Source of the DNA: Agrypnia vestita
Lineage: Eukaryota > Arthropoda > Insecta > Trichoptera > Phryganeidae
Length of the DNA stretch: 64,000 bases
NCBI GenBank assembly: GCA_016648135.1
Contig: JADDOH010000148.1
Span: 372,001-436,000 of the forward strand
Direction of reading: 5' to 3'
Part shown: positions 60,140 to 64,000 of the stretch, in pieces
How positions within the stretch are numbered: the first letter of the stretch is position 1
Layout of the letters: each line of letters opens with the position of its first letter
Translations under genes and position numbers: made by a program
Notes under the pieces: generated by a model
Databases searched by the model: none
What the model saw: only the letters and a program-made list of their open reading frames with translations
Told to the model about the DNA's origin: nothing

Positions 60140-61425
60140 TTAGGTCCTTACATATGAAATTCACGTTTAGTATGGGAGGAACATAAAGTCGATTTTTTTT
60201 TATTATAATATATTTATTTAATCAAAGTATGTACCATTGCTATCTATGCACTTTTGCCATCTCATAGGTAGTTCATCGATCCCTTTACTAAAAAAACCAT
60301 TCGGACGGGAATCAATAAAATCTTTGAAGGCGGTTTGGACTGCCCCATCGGAGTTGAATTTTTTCCTTTGCAAGAAGTTATCCAAATTTCGAAAAAAATG
60401 GTAATCTGTTGGGGCAAGGTCCGGAGAGTACGGTGGATGTCTTAGACATTCCAATTGAAGCTCCTCTAATTTGGTAGCCGTCTGTTGTGCAGTGTGTGGT
60501 CTAGCGTTATCATGAAGCAGCAATGGCCTAGAGCGATTAACCAGCCTCGGTTGTTTAGCAGCTAGCTTTTCCATCATGGTTTGCAGTTGCTGACAATAGA
60601 CATCTGCCGTAATCGTCTGGCCAGATTTAAGAAAGCTGTAGTGAACGACACCAGCACTAGTCCACCAAACGCTCACAAGTAACTTTTTTGGAGTCAATTT
60701 TCGCTTGGGGCATGGTTTGGCTGGTTCGGCAGGGTTCAGCCATTGCGATGAGCGCTTCCGATTATCGTACAGGATCCACTTTTCATCACAGGTAATGATT
60801 CGATTTAAAATCCCTTCATTATTGTGCCGGTTGAGTAATGCAACGCAGCAGTCAACGCGCGTTTGTTGATTTGCTTCACTCAATTCGTGAGGTACCCACC
60901 TTTCAAGCTTTTTCACCTTACCAATTTGCTTCAAGTGGATTAAAACAGTTTTATCACTAACACCGCAGCCTGCAGCTAACTCGGATGTGGTTTGCGATGG
61001 ATCCGCTTCCACAATAGCCTTCAATTCTTCATTATCAACTTTGGTCTCCGGCCGTCCACGGGGCTTGTTCTGCAGGTCGAAATTTCCAGAACGAAAACGT
61101 TGGAACCAAAAACGCACTGTGTTTTCTTTTGCGGCACCGTCGCCATACACATCATTAATCCTTCGAGCCGTTTCTGCAGCACTGGTGCCACGGTGGAACT
61201 CGTACTCGTAAATAACGCGATATTTCAAGTTTTTCATTTTGTAAACTGAGTGACGCAAAGAAAAAAACAATTGAGGAAAAAACAAATGAATTATAATTTT
61301 CAAAACACAAATACATGAGTAAATAGCTGTATAAATTTGGATTTGGAATTCCTAACCAAAGAGAAGATATTTGAGATCAAATTTGCCAGTACGGCAAAAC
61401 GCCAATTTTATATGTAAGGACCTAA
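60140..61425 (-). mobile_element. Mariner (cecropia-type) element, complete copy
   Basis: 1286 bases with TTAGGTCCTTACATATGAAA at one end (60140) and its slightly changed complement at the other (to 61425). TA duplications lie at 60138-60139 and 61426-61427. It encodes one intact transposase on the minus strand. It is opposite in direction to the host gene, in the intron after exon I. Sequence close to the copy at 49306-50419 throughout suggests recent activity of this family. Confidence 0.95.
60218..61237 (-). CDS. Mariner transposase, intact
   Basis: 339 codons from MKNLKYRV to NGTYFD, the usual length for mariner. The N-terminal half holds two helix-turn-helix regions (about residues 18-50 and 84-106, the second with SELAAGCGVSDKTVLIHLKQ), then the linker WVPHEL (114-119). 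The catalytic D,D34D triad is D151 (CDEKW), D243 (LHDNARPH) and D278 (SPDLAPTDYH). It would cut and paste its own element between TA sites in the nucleus. The wording (LKQIGKVKKL, WVPHEL, CDEKWILYDNR, YSPDLAPTDYHFF) is very close to the cecropia subfamily that includes primate Hsmar1. A further in-frame ATG 66 bases upstream exists, but the chosen start fits the family. No stop or frameshift is seen, so it may be functional. Confidence 0.95.
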   Translation of the reverse strand: MKNLKYRVIYEYEFHRGTSAAETARRINDVYGDGAAKENTVRFWFQRFRSGNFDLQNKPRGRPETKVDNEELKAIVEADPSQTTSELAAGCGVSDKTVLIHLKQIGKVKKLERWVPHELSEANQQTRVDCCVALLNRHNNEGILNRIITCDEKWILYDNRKRSSQWLNPAEPAKPCPKRKLTPKKLLVSVWWTSAGVVHYSFLKSGQTITADVYCQQLQTMMEKLAAKQPRLVNRSRPLLLHDNARPHTAQQTATKLEELQLECLRHPPYSPDLAPTDYHFFRNLDNFLQRKKFNSDGAVQTAFKDFIDSRPNGFFSKGIDELPMRWQKCIDSNGTYFD

Positions 61426-62007
61426 TAATAGGAAAAAATCTGTTCGGTCAGGCATTCAGGGCGAAAATTAAATGTATCTTTACATTTATAGCTAGTGCAC
61501 ATTTTTTTTTTATTCATTCACATTGCTTCGTTTTCTTTTTATTCGGTTAGTGTCTTTAATACAAAATCTAGGAATGTGTAGATTCATTAATAGCCAACGT
61601 CAGCTTGTTTGAATTATTCTTGCCTATAATTATTATAGCTTCTACTATAGATCGCTTTTGTGAGAACGCTTGTTGCATTTTTTTTATATGTAAGAAAATA
61701 TTAATGTCGGTAACAATTTTTATGAAAAAGTCTTATGGAACACTGCTGTTATCCTTTACTCCCTACACAGTAGGCAGTGTCTAAATTCAAAAAGTTTGCA
61801 GTAAGTATGCATAAATTATTCTTGAAAAATATTACACTATAAAGTTAGTTCTATACAAATAAAAAAATTTCTTTACTCTTAGAAGACTCTAAATTGAAAA
61901 AAAATCATTCGAAAAATCAAAAAAATTGCTATATTACGGAAAAGTTCTCATTACACAAAGAAAAGAGTTTTTCCGTAAAAATTGGAAAATATAATATTTA
62001 CATAAAA

Positions 62008-62010
<3 letters not shown>

Positions 62011-62048
<38 letters not shown>

Positions 62049-62055
62049 TAATAAT
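62011..62055. repeat. TAA trinucleotide microsatellite
   Basis: About 12 TAA units to 62046, followed by imperfect AT-rich continuation. The minus-strand open frame over it (Ile run) is not a gene. Confidence 0.9.
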
Positions 62056-62670
62056 ATAACATAATAATAACAAAAAAATAAATAAAAAAACAACACGCAA
62101 AAATTCCTGTGTGAACGAACTTTATGTTCATAAACGGAAGGAATGCAAAAAAGCGAAAAAAAATATAATGATAATAATCACTTTACTAAAGAGTTTTACT
62201 TTTAAATACTGTATTAACTATTCATATTGTCAACTACTCAATTATCATTGTGCAACACACATATTGTAAATATTTATATTATTAAATTGACGTCAGTATC
62301 ATATCAATTATAAATCAATTACTGCTCATTTTGTTAGTATATAAGCAGTACATTTTTTCAAGACAATAGCATTATCAATTTAATATCAAATAGATTAATA
62401 ATAATTGTACAAGAAGTCATTGTGTATATTTACAAGTGTATCTTGTAAATTATCATAATATAACATAATATAAATATCTTCAAAAAAACACAAGGAATAC
62501 TTATTTGAATAACAGTGGGCGTGGTCATTAGGCGCAGAAGAAGGGATGTAAAAGAGTTTTAATTTATAGATTACATTTTTGTTACTATTAATCGCTAAGG
62601 TTTCTAAAATATCTAGCAAATAACATAATAAAACAATACCTCTACACCTCTGCCGTAAGAGGACGCTCTT

Positions 62671-62698
62671 CTGATGACGCAGACTTCAGAGAAACGTC
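62671..62698 (+). ncRNA. Possible decayed hammerhead-like motif
   Basis: CTGATGA (62671-62677) and GAAACGTC (62691-62698) are spaced as in the other copies, and ACGT is self-complementary. The 13 bases between do not form a proper helix II, and helix I is only TCTT/GAAA with mismatches. It may be a remnant of the same theme, or partly coincidence. Confidence 0.3.
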
Positions 62699-63246
62699 GA
62701 AATTTTATTCTCAATAAAATATACGGTTCGTATACAATATCCGTTTTATTTATGTGTTATCGTCTGAAATTGAATTTTACACGAGAGGTATTATTTATAA
62801 ATATGCAAAAAAACATCACCTACTGCCTCTGCAAAAACGTTGCGAAATAGCAGACTTATTTATTTTGCTAAAAATAGCCTCAGGCTATTTTTTGTTATAT
62901 TGCCCTGAATTATTATCAAAGATCTCTATTAATGTTCATCCTAAAGTTCCAAAAAGTAACCCTCTTCTTTTTACTTCCCTTGTTTCTACAAACTACATGC
63001 AAAATTCCTATTTGTGGCGAACTTAACACAAATTTAACGCACTCGCAAAAAAGTATAACTTAGACTTATTTTAAAATAACCCTACCCTACTGATGTGCGG
63101 CGCTTGCTTTCCGAACCATTTTTCTAATAAAATATATGTTTTTGTTTTTCTATTAATTATATTCATCTAGTTTTATTAATACCAAACCATATCATATATA
63201 AGAACAGCGCTATCTATAATTGCGTAGCGTTTTGATAATCGGCCCG

Positions 63247-63866
63247 ATTCTGAAAATAACAATGTCTGGATCTTTAAGATCTTTATCCCAACACTTAATA
63301 GACGATAATAAAAATTAAAAATGTCCAGAGCGGATTATGGAATTCTATGGCTCAAATACACTGTATTAAAATATGATATAAGTAAGATTGTTTCTTACAA
63401 ACGTATTCATTTCTTCATCCACAGCGTCCTGATGAAATATTCGGCGTTACTGCGATTCAAATCTTCCCATCTTGACATTTGACAGATAACAATTTACATC
63501 TTTCTCCCTCCCTCTATATCTATCTCATGTAGAAACTTACAGAAACAAACACCGACGTAAAGCTGTCTCGTTTATTTTTAATTTTTATTATCGTCTATTA
63601 AGTGTTGGAATAAAGATCTTAAAGACTGTCAAATGTCAAGATGGGAAGATTTGAATACGCAGTAACGCCGAATATTTCATCAGGACGCTGTGGATGAAGA
63701 AATGAATACGTTTGTAAGAAATAATCTTATTTATATCATCTTTCAATACAGTATATTTGAGCCGTAGAATTACAAAATCCGCTCTGGACATTTTTAATTT
63801 TTATTATCGTCTATTAAGTGTTGGGATAAAGATCTTAAAGATCCAGACATTGTTATTTTCAGAATA
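63247..63866. mobile_element. Long foldback element (inverted arms about 240 bases)
   Basis: The left arm (63247 to about 63486) and right arm (about 63625 to 63866) are near-perfect reverse complements, starting at ATTCTGAAAATAACAATGTC and ending at its complement. Inside the centre there is a direct copy of a right-arm segment (TTTTTATTATCGTCTATTAA at about 63577 and 63796). No transposase is present. A short piece of the same family is at about 24960-25020. If transcribed within the host intron it would fold into a long double-stranded hairpin. Confidence 0.8.
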
Positions 63867-64000
63867 CGGATGAATGTCGGTGATGATGTTTATGTTTGTG
63901 ATGATTTATATAGCGTGAAATAGTTTTTTGCATGAAAGACGCTTCAAGGATGTTTGATGAACAATATTAAATAGAGAATTAAGTTTTTTTTGCTTGCTAT

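Larger units (their letters stand above)
58271..64000 (+). other. tay: Downstream intron of the AUTS2-like gene, incomplete
   Basis: It opens with gtaagat and no further exon is recognised up to the window end. Parts without a named element are 58271-58599, 58863-59704, 61428-62660 (with the TAA run) and 62700-63246. They are AT-rich and without supported genes. Confidence 0.65.

Noticed and set aside
63430..63445. CCTGATGA inside the foldback as a hammerhead box
   Set aside because: No helix II and no GAAAC at the right distance on either strand.
1..64000. CRISPR arrays, prophages or bacterial gene clusters
   Set aside because: The window is spliced eukaryotic DNA with eukaryotic transposons; tandem repeats found lack regular spacers.

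Overview
The window is eukaryotic nuclear DNA, most likely from an insect and probably a lepidopteran. The evidence is an AT-rich background, GT-AG introns of up to 19 kb, cecropia-type mariner elements, tRNA-headed SINEs, RTE-like LINE tails and MITEs. No operons, prokaryotic signals or CRISPR arrays are visible. The species assignment is inference.

One host gene is recognisable. Nine plus-strand exons between 31914 and 58270 encode the middle of an AUTS2-family protein, the group that includes vertebrate AUTS2, FBRSL1 and FBRS and Drosophila tay bridge (tay). The diagnostic pieces are [13 protein letters not shown] followed by a His-Gln/His-Thr repeat (54628-54878), KMDSLYRQGLG (56165-56335) and GKWNAMHVRIAWEIYNHQQK (57994-58270). 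They lie in the same order and spacing as in vertebrate AUTS2. All exon junction phases agree, giving about 908 codons. The first coding exon(s), promoter, last exons and poly(A) site are not seen, so the gene seems to run out of the window on both sides.

Layout: 1-31913 is non-coding (upstream intron or 5' flank). It holds HHR-bearing repeats, LINE and SINE tails, a MITE and scattered GC-richer patches that could be regulatory. A very GC-rich exon follows at 31914-32129, then a 19.2-kb intron with LINE tails, tandem repeats, MITEs and a deleted mariner. Eight exons cluster at 51308-58270. The end (58271-64000) is an intron with a SINE, another HHR element, an intact mariner and a foldback element.

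The least expected signal is a set of hammerhead-ribozyme-like motifs (CTGANGA, short stem, GAAAC plus a palindromic ACGT or ACATGT) in dispersed repeats, often as inverted pairs. Every copy has one extra base between CTGANGA and helix II. Minimal hammerheads are known from Penelope-like elements, so this probably extends a known theme. The paired inverted arrangement in short non-autonomous repeats deserves a check.

Two near-identical mariner copies also sit here, one with an intact transposase and one missing the first catalytic aspartate.
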